From NCBI RefSeq assembly GCF_001625215.2, contig NC_030381.2, forward strand, positions 38,128,689 to 38,192,688: a stretch of DNA of 64,000 bases, given 5' to 3'. Position 1 is the stretch's first letter. Each line of letters starts with the position of its first letter. Of the stretch, positions 1 through 12,374 are shown one piece after another. The notes under the pieces were generated by a model. That model was not told the origin of the DNA. It saw nothing but the letters and a program-made list of their open reading frames with translations, and made no database searches. Source of the DNA: Daucus carota subsp. sativus. Its lineage: Eukaryota > Streptophyta > Magnoliopsida > Apiales > Apiaceae. The translations under genes and the position numbers were made by a program.

Positions 1-56
1 TTAGTTTAACAAAATATGTCAAGATATATTAAATATTTATGCTTATTTAAACTAAG

Positions 57-334
57 CTCCCTCCGTCCCAATCATTTGTATACAAATGGTTGGGACATGG
101 AGACCAATGAAAAGTAGGTAAAGTGGTGGTATCTATTTATTTTTAATAATAGATTTGAGATAATGGAGGAAAGTAGCGGGTGTAATAGTGTTTTTATTAT
201 TATAAAATGAAGATAGTGGAAGAAAGTAAGGGGTGTAATAGTGTTTTATATTATAAAATGTTACTATTTGGAATGTATACAAATGATGGGAATCTCAAAA
301 GGAAACTGTATATAGATGACTGGGACGGAGGGAG
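57..334. mobile_element. Stowaway-type MITE
   Basis: The ends are perfect 14-bp inverted repeats (CTCCCTCCGTCCCA at 57-70 and its complement at 321-334), the classic Stowaway terminus derived from Tc1/mariner elements. A TA follows the right end, but the left flank is AG, so the TA target duplication is not intact. Inside, two related segments of about 60 bp (roughly 140-205 and 206-260) repeat a 'gggtgtaatagtgttttta' core. The element is non-coding and non-autonomous. Confidence 0.85.
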
Positions 335-336
335 TA

Positions 337-1610
337 TTAAATACTGGTGATGCTTCCTTAAATCAAGAGTATCAATCCCATTATAAACAAACTTTTATAA
401 ATCATAATCCAATGATAGATTCGTAAGTAAACTTTCAAAATAAATAAAGTGTTAATCAGTCGGCCAAGGATAAATGAGGAAGATTCACATTTCATAAAAG
501 GTGCCCACGCGTTATGCACACTCAATGACATTACATTCACTTTGTAATAACGAAAACTAAACACAAACTTAAACACAAGCACAACAACCTATGCATAAAC
601 ATTCGTGCATCCATAACATGTTCACCCTTCTCGAGGAATCATCACCATCATCGTACCCACCTCATCCAAAACCCTAACATTTTCACATTCATATTCGTAA
701 ACTACGTCGTTTTGCTCGTCGCAAGCTGCATTGTATGCACCATTAACGCAAGGTTGTTTCGATTAATATTTGTTTTCAAATTAGTATGTTTTTGTTCATT
801 AATAAAATATGAAATTATTTTACACAGATCGTAGATTGTTAGTTGAATGCAGCTCATGCATTTGTATGTTTGCTCTCGGATGTTTTCACTAATATTTTGA
901 GTGTTTTTTAAGTTGTTGATGATTTTCTCATATTTACAGCTCTCTCTGTGTGTGTATGTGTGTGTGTGTTTTTAATCATCTTAGGCCATGAAAATTGAAA
1001 AACAGCATAAATAATTGGTGAAAGAAATGTGGTCCACTAGTATTGGTTGATTGGTAGGCCTTAGTGTGTGTTGTTAATTATTAATGTCTTAGTCCACTTT
1101 TTTTAGGATGGATTGAGCTTACTTTTGAGTGATTTGATTGTTAATTATTGATTTAGTATGGTTTCGTGTCGAGCTTTTGCCTGATGCCGTAGTTTGTTGG
1201 CATAAAAGGAAAGTAGTTGAGGAATTTGGTAGGTTTGGTATCAGTTTTCTCGTTCAGGCTATTGTTGCATAGAGAGTTAGTTCTGTTTTTCCGCTTTGAA
1301 ATTCATGTCGATTATGTGAAATAAACAGTTTTTTAGTACACGGTTTAGGAATTGGGACAATGTCATGTATTTTAACTTCTTGAGATATAAATTGACCGGA
1401 GCTAACCTATATATGTTTACTAATAATCAGAACTTGCTTTTTCTGTGCCACTGTTAGGACATTGTGTCATGATAGTACATTGCAAACCAGACATATTTGG
1501 ATGTAGTTGAGGTCATTTGAAGAATTATTATTGCTGTATATTAACTGCAATGTGTCTTACCTGCTTTTACTTTGATGTGATTCAGGTGATTGTACTATTC
1601 AAGGAAAAAT
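337..1610 (+). other. Upstream region and probable 5'UTR/intron of the OSCA1 gene
   Basis: There is no credible coding sequence here. A pyrimidine-rich stretch with a TTCAG acceptor at 1581-1585 lies 25 bp before the ATG, which suggests a spliced 5'UTR whose first exon lies somewhere in 600-760. I infer this from splice consensus only. A short (GT)n microsatellite occurs at about 948-970. Confidence 0.35.
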
Positions 1611-4600
1611 ATGGCTAGTTTGGAGGATATTGGTGTTGCTGCCGGAATTAATGGTTTATCTGCCTTGGTATTTCTTCTGGCATATTCAATCTTAAGGCTT
1701 CAACCAATTAACGATAGAGTATACTTTCCAAAATGGTACTTAAAGGGTATAAGAGCCAGCCCAGTCAGTTCAGGGTCAGTGACGAAAATTGTGAATTTAG
1801 ATCCCAGAATGTACCTGAGGTTCTGGAACTGGATGCCTGCTGCCTTACAAATGCCTGAACCAGAGCTTATAGATCATGCAGGTCTTGATTCTGCTGTATA
1901 TATTAGGATTTACCTTCTTGGGTGAGTTAATGTTTCCTCTTAATTATAAAGAAAACCATTTGCACTTCTGTTTATATTAGTTTTTCTACCTAATGGACGT
2001 GTTATATTATTATGATTATCCATATGTATGTTTTGTGAACTGTATTGGAAAAGCAAACCATTTTAGAAACATAAGCAATCTGACTAAAAGAAAAAGTGCT
2101 ACAACTTAAATTTAATAATACCATGTAATTTTTAAATGCAGCTTGAAGATCTTTATTCCCATAACTGCACTTGCTTTTGTGGTTTTGGTGCCTGTAAATT
2201 GGACCAATGAATATCTTGCGAAACTCAAAGATGTAACATCTAGTGATATTGACAAGCTTTCAATATCTAATGTTCCTCCTGGATCCTCGAGGTGAGATTT
2301 ACTTGTAATTTGTTTTTGAGCTATAGTACCATTTATGCGTGTAGTATGATAATATAATTTCTGTCCTTTGGTTAATATTTTTCCACATCATGCTGAATTT
2401 TTTTTTCAAATCCTATTTCCATAGTTCTTATTATGAAGAACCAGTATGTCATAAAACATGAGTTGTCGTAAAACTGTCATTGTTAAATACTTTTTTTTAA
2501 CTTCTGTAGACTCGTAGTAGCAAACTTGGAGGTGCATTATGATTGCATTCCTGCCGAGTTTAATCTGTATCCAGCGTTTGTGTGGTTCATCCTAATAATA
2601 CTTCTACTTTGCTTTTATTATATATATTTATGGAACAGATTATGCATTAGAATATTAGATTAGATGGTAGGTGTGTTGATGTTGCAAGTTGCAACAGATG
2701 TGCAGAGGCTCTGCATCCATCTATAGCATGCAATTAAGTTTTAATTGATATTTCAGCTATCTCAGGTCAAGGGTTAAAAGAAAGTTATGACTGAGATCCT
2801 TGTCTAACTGTATATATGGGTTTTAGTCTGTTAGATGCAGAAAGGAGGCCCGATTATTATATCTAATGGCAATTCCCAATTTTCAATTCACAAAGTAAAT
2901 TTTCCAATTGGACCACTTCACAAATTTACTGTATTTGGCTGTACACTCTGTATTTGGCATTTATTGGGTCTTGTTGAGCCTAAAGCACTTTTAACGAGGA
3001 TATGTCTATGTACTGGAGTATAAAACTTTTAACCTCAATTTGTTATATGCTTTACAGTCACTACCATAGACATCATTTTAATGTGATTTTTTATATATTA
3101 AAAAAACCTTAAACCACTTGATGACAAGAAATTTAGTTTTGTTGGCACCGGTGCATCACCCTTTGTTGGCAGGTGTCTTAATTTAGTAACATTCTCTGTT
3201 TACAGGTTTTGGGCACATATAGTAATGGCTTATGTCTTCTCTTTCTGGACTTGGTATAAACTTTACATGGAATACAAGATCGTAACTAAAATGAGATTGC
3301 AATTTCTAGCCTCTGAAAGTCGCCGTCCAGATCAATATACAGTGAGTATGCCGACTTTTGTACCAGATTAGGCTTGCATGTATTTCTGTGAATGTGTCTT
3401 AATCAGTTCTTCTTTCTTGTTTGAATGGTCACTGGGCACATGTTGAGAGAGATCTATTTCAGTTTCTGAGCTATTAAAATATTTAATAGCTACTTGAGCA
3501 ACTATTTTAGCACACAAGCAGAAATAACAGAATGCTAATAAGGTGAACTTTCATGAAAAGAATTTCATGCCTGCACTGCACTCTGTAAAACTGTACCATG
3601 GCTGCGGTATTTTGTATCATTGTATAAGGTCATTAAACTCTAAATGAATATTTTGTTTACTCATTGAATGCTAAGTTATTCCTAGTGAGTTGTCTGTGGC
3701 TTTTCAAATCACAAAACAGATTTTAAAATGCATGCCATCCTTGAAGATAACAACATGATATTAATAACAGTAGAAACTAGGAAATGCTTTTGTTTTTGAA
3801 GGTATATAATAAGCGACAATTTGTAGTATCAAAAGTAGGAAAAGTAGGAATTAGAAAGTCTGTTGCCAACAGTAGGAACTGGGAAGTACCCGATATAGAA
3901 AGTGCATGTTCAAACTGCTATGTGGATACATAGTTTCATGATACACAGAGAGGAGGTCATATCCACCTCTTAATTTATAGGGCTGTGGAATCATAAGGAG
4001 CATCAAGTCAAGCGCCTATAAAATTAATTTGGACTTGTGAGCTAGTTTGACATAGTATACACATTGATGCATATGTGAAAATGACTGCATCCAAAACAAA
4101 ATTTTATACTTGACTTGCTAAAACGGGTACTAAGGAAACTGAGCAGTTGAATTCGATATTAGTGGCTTTGCTAACTATAAAAATTATTCTTTAATATTTA
4201 CTTAAAAACTAACAAACTAATCAATTTAACAATCTAGTGTTTCTTCTGTTGAATGATGTGTTATGACTGAATTTGTATCATGACAAGCTTAATATGAGTA
4301 ATGACACTTTAGTTTGCTTGAATGCTAATCAGGTCCAACTCCTTTTGCAGGTCCTTGTGAAAAATGTCCCTGCGGATCCTGATGAATCAGTTAGTGAGCA
4401 TGTTGATCACTTCTTTTGCGTTAATCATTCTGATCATTACCTTACTCACCAGGTCTGCTTGTCTATCATTTATATTTAAAATCAGTAACTTTACAAGTAA
4501 TGACGAGATTTGTGCATAGTGAGGGCTACTTGCGAGGTTTTGACAAGATTCCATGAGTGTGATGTTTATCTGTTATTTAACACAGATATAATTTGGAAAT

Positions 4601-7600
4601 CTGATTTTTATATGTTGCTTAAAAGTTCAAGTTCTGTCATTATTAATTTCTTTAGGAGTTATATTAATACAATTTTGTCCTGAACTGTCAGATAGTGTAC
4701 AACGCAAACCGTCTTGCTACTTTGGTGGAAAATAAGAAGAGTTTGCATAATTGGCTTACTTATTACCAGAACAAATACGAGAGAAATCCTTCAGCGAAAC
4801 CAACTGTCAAGGTACCTGCTCAATTTGATATATTATTTTGAGCCTCATTAACATTTTATTGTTGTACTTTATTTTGTCAATCAATTTCCCGTTATTCATT
4901 TCAATAAATGATGGTAAGAACTCAGACCATATTTATGTGTATAGACAGGTTTTTGGGGTCTTTGGGGACAGAGAGTAGATGCAATTGACTACTATGCAAC
5001 TGAAATAGAAAAGCTGACTGAAGAAGTAAGTTTCCATAGATACTATATTGTTTGTTTTTCCAAGATTATATGATCAGTTTGATGTTGCCTTGAAGAACTT
5101 GCATACATGAGTCGTTCTCAGTTCTAGAAATTAGTAGCCATCAGGGTTTAGGCGAGAGAGAAGGAAAAAAAGCTGGTGAATTAAGTAATTAGAGTTGAAG
5201 TGCATAAATTGGAGAACGTTTTTAAACAAGAATTATTTTTTTGTTTATTTGTTCACTTTTAAGTTGCGAAGTTCATTCGTGGCCTCATTCACAGACAATT
5301 AAAGGCTCACTTGCAGTAGAATAAATGTTATATACAAATCTAAGCACAGATGACAAAACACCACACTTGTCACTAACAGACGTCCCTAACAAGCAACAAT
5401 TCATAAGAACGTGTGTGTATCATATATGAAGCACGGACACTTCATTTTGGTTGCCATATGCGAGTTCGACTCGCCCGACTCGACAACTTGGCCCCGACTG
5501 GGCTGAGTGTGTAGCGGACTAGCCAGGTGGAGTGTCGGCTCGAAAACGTCATTGGACTCGCCACCGACTGGGGGTCACACGCCTCTGACTCAGCCCAACC
5601 GCCCAACTAGAAAAAACCCATTTTCTTTTAAACCTAATTTTAAAGAGAGCCGACTATATACTCACATCTTAGGTTTTTATTAGTTTTCCACTTATTTCAA
5701 AGAATGAAACTTCCATTATTTGTTATAAACTTAGAATTTCTGAATGAAAATGTTAAAGTATTTCCAGATGCAAATCTTATCATGGACGAAGCGACGAACA
5801 CACACACGCGCGCGCGCGCAATTGCTTAAATACAAACCAAAATTAAAATGGAAACTGCAAACTTTTTTAAGCCCTTAGGGCACGTCCAACAATGTCCGAA
5901 AATGAAAATTTAAGGCATTTTGAAGAAATGAGTGCTCCAATAATGTTCTAGTGGTGCCTCAAAACACTAGGACATCCAACAAGTGCCTTATTTTTAAGGC
6001 ACCACTATGCATGTCCTAAACCATGTTTTATCAGTGGAAAATTAGCTTCCCTCCATTTCAAGACATCTGTCTCCTCTCAACTTTTCACTTCCCTTCGATA
6101 GTAATTCAAATATATTATTATTTAATAACAAGGCACAATTATAAGGCATGTTGTTGGAGTTCATACATCAAAATGATGTCCTAAATCACTAAAACAGTAT
6201 TTTTTATTATATTTATAAGGCATGTGGTAGGACATTGTTGGACTTGCTTTTAGGTTAATTTAATCTAGTGTCCCTCGAAGTTATCACGCACAATTAAAAT
6301 ACAACTTCCCACACATGTTCCCATGTGATCCTATCCGTTTCTAATATGATTTTTTCTGTTAATCAATGAGCTTTTTTCGTAATCTGACTCCACTGTATTT
6401 TTCTTCATGTCCCAATGATCAATTTGCATACCATATGTGTTATATCTTGATGTGATTAAGAAATTTTTTATTTTAGTTTTTAGTTTAAGGAGGTTTGTAG
6501 TGGAGGAGGACCCTCCGAGCCTCATATCCAAGTCTCTTCTTTGATTCGCGAGTCCCCTTGTCGTCGTATCGGAGTCTGTGCTTCCTAGATCATGCCGTGA
6601 TAATTTTACAGTACATCGGCAAAATAGTTGATAGGCGTGTCGATCGGAAAGGGAACATTCTTTTGATTATTCAAATTCTTCTAGAATAAGTGAAACTGAT
6701 GAATTCCCATGTTTCATTGCATGCACAATCTGTTAATGATCTTCAGGACTCCTAATATCTATCCGTCCACAACGTTTATTAGGGATTTATCTAATTAACT
6801 TCAGTTATGATGAACTTAAACTCATGTGATATTTTGAGCTATAGATACTGAGGGAAACCCTTGTCTAACTAAAATTAATAGCATTAATGTAAGTCCTTAT
6901 CTACTGCTCTTCACTTTGCGTTGGCACTAAGATGCATTTTGGAGTTAAGTAAAGCAATAACTGTATATATGTTTTAGTAATAGAAAAGAAAAACAAAGCA
7001 CTAGAAAAAAAAGATTATAGAATAAATATTGTACAACACGTATACCAATATGGAGATGGGTCGATGAAATTTAAGTATCAGTTTGCCTTGGGATTACATA
7101 ATTCTAATATTCTCATGGTTAAATTTATCAATCAACAGTGTTAGTGTATTGGGGCTATGGATGAGACTTTGATCTCTCCCTAATCTGGCAGTGTGTTCTA
7201 CTGATTATTTAAGGTTATATTACTTATAATGGATTCTATGTTTCCTGGCAGCATCTCATTCAAATGGTTCTTAATGGTCAATCAAATGGGCTTATTTGTT
7301 TTCCCTTTCCGCATCGTATAAACACCTCAGATAGTGTCTCACTTTATCTAAATCATCATTTAATCATGGCTTAATTATTGAAGCCAGCCACATATGTAGG
7401 AACATAAAGTAATTTCAGACATTCTATTGCAGCAACTACATTCATCCTTAATATTTCCTTTTTCTGTTTATGTGATTGATATTAAATAAATTTACAATTA
7501 TATTAATTTCTTATATCATATACTTTAGAATGCACTTAATCTTGATAATTAGTTATGCAAATCACATTAATCTCTTGAGGCCAAATATTATATTGAGATA

Positions 7601-9517
7601 TCGTGAGCTGGATCAACTGTTCTTCTGTAAGAAGCTCCATGCTTAAATTCATCTAGTCATGAATTATGTATTTTTCCAGTAATTTTTTAATGCACTAATA
7701 AACCCACCAAATCACATCGCAGGAAGAAATAAATCATATCGTCTTCATGTTTTGGTTAGTTGTCTTATGGGAGTGAGCAGTCTTTAGTTTTTGAGAAGCA
7801 CTATCAATTTGGGTATTGCCGTATGAGGCTTTTTTCTTGATTTTGGTTGACGCTTTCTGATTTTTTTCAGGAAGAAGCAGAAAGAGATAAGATTACAAGG
7901 GACCCGAAAGCAGTGATTCCGTCTGCGTTTGTTTCATTTAAGTCGAGATGGGGAGCCGCTGTTTGTGCTCAAACCCAGCAATCAAGTAATCCTACCATTT
8001 GGTTGACTGAATGGGCTCCTGAGCCACGTGATGTTTATTGGAGAAATTTAGCCATACCATACGTTGAACTCAGTCTTAGAAGGCTGCTCATAGCTGTTGC
8101 TCTCTTTTTTCTTGTGTTTTTCTTTATGATACCTATAGCTATCGTCCAGTCTTTTGCCAACATTGAGGGAATAGAGAAAGTCCTTCCTTTCTTGAAGCCA
8201 GTAATAGAAGCGTAAGTCATATTTCTTGTCTAAATCTATTATGTCTTTTTTATGGTAAAGTTGAGTCAATTATCTCTATAGCCTGTTTGGAAAAATGCAC
8301 ATTTTAAATTTTAGTTTTGAGGAGATGGCATGTTTCGATAAACAAAAGCATTTTTTTCATTTGAAATTCAAAACATTCAAGTACTATTATAGACTAGAGA
8401 ATTTGAAATGATAACTAAAATCATGTTATTTGAAATGATTTACATGTTCCGAAACACAATCTTATTGTATTTCCTTTGTTGAACAACTTTAAATACTAAA
8501 ACTGTTTACGTCATATGCTGACAAGTATTACTGTTTACACTTGGGTTTGGGCATGCATAATGCTGGTTTAACTGTAAAATGGTTAAATATTAGTACTGGA
8601 ATGTGCAACAGTCTGGTGTGTGAACAAGTACATCATCTATATCTGAGTAATATATTATGTATCTATCTGGGGGATAGATTTGGCATATTTTAATTGTAAA
8701 ATGTTTTATTTCATGAAATGATCACACCTCAAATCCCACAACGCAAATGAAGAATTTATTTTTATTAGTTTCACAGAAAAAAAAAAACCTGGGATGTTCT
8801 TGTTTTAGCAAGCGGAAGCAATTCTAATTGTAAACTAAAGTAAAATATTTTACAGGAGCTCTTTTGATTAATTTATTCTTGTGTAGGTACTCATATAATG
8901 CCTGATGTTCTTCCTCATCCCCATTATATTTGTTTATTTATACTTGTTACTGCACTTTCCTGGCTATATTTTGAGATGGTTTTTATGTTTCTAATATAAA
9001 ATCCTCATTTGCAGAAAAACCATCAAGTCTTTTATTCAAGGGTTTCTTCCAGGCATTGCACTAAAGATATTTCTCATTCTTCTTCCAACATTACTCATGA
9101 TCATGTCTAAAATAGAAGGATATACGTCTCTTTCAGCTTTAGAGAGAAAATCCGCTTCCAAATATCACAAGTTTATACTAGTTAACGTCTTTCTTGGAAG
9201 CATTGTTACAGGAACTGCATTGCAGCAACTTCACGACTTTTTGCATCAGTCTCCAGCACAGTATGTTTCCTTGAATAAGTACTAGCTTCTTTAGTTTGAC
9301 ACTTATAAATTGATATCTCTACTATGTGTCTATGTTGCTTGATAATTCTTGAGGATGTCTATGGAATTATGTTGAGCTCAATTATGAACATAGATTTATG
9401 TGGGAAAGTGGAGCTCCTCAGCTATTTGTTTTTTTGGGAGATGTGTTTATTCAATTATCGATATATTATTATTATCATTAATTAATTAATTAATTATTAT
9501 TATTATCATTAATTGAC

Positions 9518-9551
<34 letters not shown>

Positions 9552-12374
9552 TTGGGTGGGTGGGTGGGGGTGTGGGGGGGGGGGGGGGGGGGGGGGGTTG
9601 AAAGTTAACTATGCTTTGTACGATGTACTGCTATTAAAATATTGTTGATGAGGTTTGGAAAATTTCTTCATCACTTGTTGAAGATTACCTAAAAAAATAC
9701 TCCAATAGTATGAGAAATGGGAGCTAAAGTCATGGTTACACTATTTGATGCACAGTTTCTAGCAATTGTACTAAATCATGATTTGTAAAAAATTGAAATG
9801 AGTTCTAGACAAAAAATTGTTGTCGAAATCAAATTAGGTAGCCTGCCCCCAGTGAGATTCCCGTTTGATCCCCCAAAATAAATTAGAGAGGAGAAATTGG
9901 TAAAGAACAGTCCATGGGATTATATTAGGGGGATTATTCATGATAGGATGAAGTGAGTGCAAATTAGAAGAAATCTTAAGTAAAAACGGTCTTATGTATG
10001 ATGTTACGTTGCTGCAAGTAAGATATATGCCTAGTTTATACTTTATATTATATGTATATTTGATGCACTTTCTGCTCCTAAATATAAATTTTGATCCTGG
10101 TTTATAATTCATGTGTCCGTCAATGAATGTGATGTAAAAGCAGTCTGTACAGTGGCCCATTTGTGCCTCTTCTCGTATATGTTCCCATATTATAAAAATA
10201 TCTGCTTTTTTGCCTAATGAGAATCTCACAAATCATAATGAAAATATTGAACCACAAAATCGTACCCTCCTTGCAGGATACCAAAAACTGTTGGTGTGTC
10301 CATTCCAATGAAAGCCACTTTCTTTATATCATATGTAATGGTTGATGGTTGGTCTGGAATTGCTGCGGAGATCCTCAGATTAGTTCCCTTTGTTATTTTC
10401 CACTTGAAAAATTCATTTCTGGTGAAGACAGAAAAGGACAGGGAACAGGCGATGGATCCTGGTTCATTGGCCTTTTCTATTACAGAACCTCGCCTTCAGT
10501 TATATTTTCTGCTGGGGCTTGTGTACGCACCGGTCTCTCCTATACTGCTTCCCTTCATTATTGTCTTCTTTGCCTTCGCCTATGTGGTTTTTCGCCATCA
10601 GGTATATTTGCTTTGTAATTGCCATATGTTAACATTTGGATGGACGCACATGCTTTAGTGAAAAGAATGATGGAACTAAAGGATTTTAAGTGTGTAAAAG
10701 GAAGAACAACTGCATAAGTGTAAATTATTTAAAAATGCGTATGACCAAACATAACAATTTGACCTTTCACTTTCTTTGTCCTGCCAGAAAGATAGGAATA
10801 AACTGCCATGAGAAGATCAGATCACCCTTATGGTTGGTCTTCTTCTTCATCAGTCCTGTGAGCCCAAACCCAGCTCATATCAGCTCCATGTGTTCCACAA
10901 ACTATTATGTGAACCAACAAAAAAGTATAGCTTGGTTATCTTTAAAAAAATAAATTGTTAAATAGGGCAGCACAAATTTTGGCAGACATGATTTACTCTG
11001 GGCAGACCACATTGGACATAGAGCTTTTTTTTTTATAGTCGATGTTCGTGCTTTCTACTATTATTATTTTCTATTCTTGGTGAACCCGATTGATAGAGGA
11101 AGTCTTTTCTAAGGGCAAAGTTAATCAGGAGATGGTAGTCTAAAGGAAGTGATAATCAGAAACCATCATAGTTGAGGAATATAACAGGAAAAATCTGGTA
11201 GCTGCCACACCATATATAAATTTTGGAACCTGCTTAGAGAAAACCTACTTAATTAGCTGAATTAAGTATGTTAGATGACTATAGGTCTTATAGTTTTTCG
11301 AGTCTCTTAAATTTTGTTTTATTACTTTTTGGTTGTACCCAATTAATTAAAATGTTTTCAACTTCAAGGTCATCAATGTCTACGATCAAAAATACGAGAG
11401 TGGGGCCTCATTTTGGCCAGATGTGCATCGTCGCATATTAATTGGTCAGGTTATATCACAGCTTCTGCTTCTGGGATTACTGAGCACAAAGGAGGCAGCC
11501 CAAACGACGCCTTTTTTGATTGCACTCCCTCTCCTAACAATCTGGTTCCATCTATTCTGCAAGGGACGCTTCGAATCAGCATTCTTAAGACTCCCATTAC
11601 AAGTAAGTTCAGGTTATATGTACGAGTTATTATAGGCTTATCATAAATATTTATATGTAAATCCGGTACTGTTTTTCGCATGATTACTAGTGTTGGATAT
11701 ACTGCTAGCAAGTATCAGCCCTTTATTCAAAATTTAAAATAGAGAAGCATTTTGGAGAGTTTCTACTTAAATTTGATCCTTATAGTCATAATCTGACAGT
11801 GTAGTCCGCATTGAGATTCAGTACTAAGGGTGATACTGGTGAAATTATTGTTTATGGCATTGTTTTGCCAAAATTAGTCATAGTAGTCAATGCGAGTTAC
11901 CTTTCTAGCCTTATAATTGCTAGTTGTATACTTCGACCTGTTATTTCCAAGATTTTATGATATGATGAAATATATCATGTTTTATTGGAAGTCAAAACTT
12001 CTACATGTTTTCTCTTCAATCTCCATAAATCTCCATATGTGACCAAGGTCCTAGGTCTCGACGTGCAATATGTTTTGCAGGTTACATTTCATTCCATCAT
12101 GCTAGCTCCTGTCATTTTGCTGACTGCCTTATTTCTTGTAATGCAGAATGCAGTAATCAAGGATACACTAGAGAGGGCCACAGAACCAGAACTAAACTTA
12201 AAAGTGTATCTCGAAGATGCATATATTCACCCGATCTTCAAATGTGGTGAGTATCGGAGACCAATCATAGACGAAGAGAGCGACCCCGTGATCGTTGCAA
12301 CCAAGAGGAATTCACGAAAGGGTAGTAAAACTGGTTCCAGTGAAAGCAGTCTCAAATTATCTTCTACTAGATGA
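1611..12374 (+). CDS. OSCA1: OSCA1/CSC1-type mechanosensitive, hyperosmolality-gated cation channel
   Basis: This is a multipass membrane channel that opens on osmotic or mechanical stress and lets in Ca2+. Exons: 1611-1921, 2142-2291, 3206-3341, 4351-4452, 4692-4811, 4945-5025, 7871-8211, 9015-9260, 10277-10601, 11369-11602, 12147-12374. Together they encode 757 residues, close to the usual 750-770. In order I see a first hydrophobic helix (about 10-28), the OSCA1 signature MPEPELIDHAGLDS, two more helices, a long cytosolic loop with RRPDQ and SDHYLTHQ, then from residue 371 the DUF221/TMEM16-like core with IPKTVGVSIPMKATFF, DGWSGIAAEI and LYFLLGLVYAPVSP. The tail keeps the VIVATKRNSR motif. 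All phases join. Intron 6 (2.8 kb) holds a MITE, and intron 8 holds an ATT/poly-G tract. A second in-frame acceptor exists before the last exon. The subfamily is sure; the exact paralogue, perhaps OSCA1.7-like, is not. Confidence 0.93.
5800..5820. repeat. (CA)n(CG)n microsatellite in OSCA1 intron 6
   Basis: A run of alternating ACACAC passes directly into GCGCGCGC, a purine-pyrimidine alternation of about 20 bp. It is non-coding and lies just upstream of the Harbinger-type MITE. Confidence 0.8.
5878..6249. mobile_element. Tourist/PIF-Harbinger-type MITE
   Basis: The element is 372 bp and lies inside OSCA1 intron 6. Its terminal inverted repeats are GGGCACGTCCAACAATGTCC on the left and AAGCAAGTCCAACAATGTCC (complement of the right end). 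TTA flanks both ends, which is the target duplication of PIF/Harbinger elements. It is non-coding. The interior carries further inverted copies of 'aaggcatgt' and 'gtcctaaa' units. Confidence 0.8.
9466..9598 (+). repeat. ATT/ATTA microsatellite followed by a G-rich tract in OSCA1 intron 8
   Basis: Repeated TAAT and TTA units run to about 9552 and are followed at 9554-9597 by GGGTGGGTGGGTGGGGG, TGT and a G run of more than 20. The G part fits the four-run G-quadruplex pattern and is on the coding (non-template) strand. The length of the G homopolymer may be an assembly or sequencing estimate. Confidence 0.9.
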
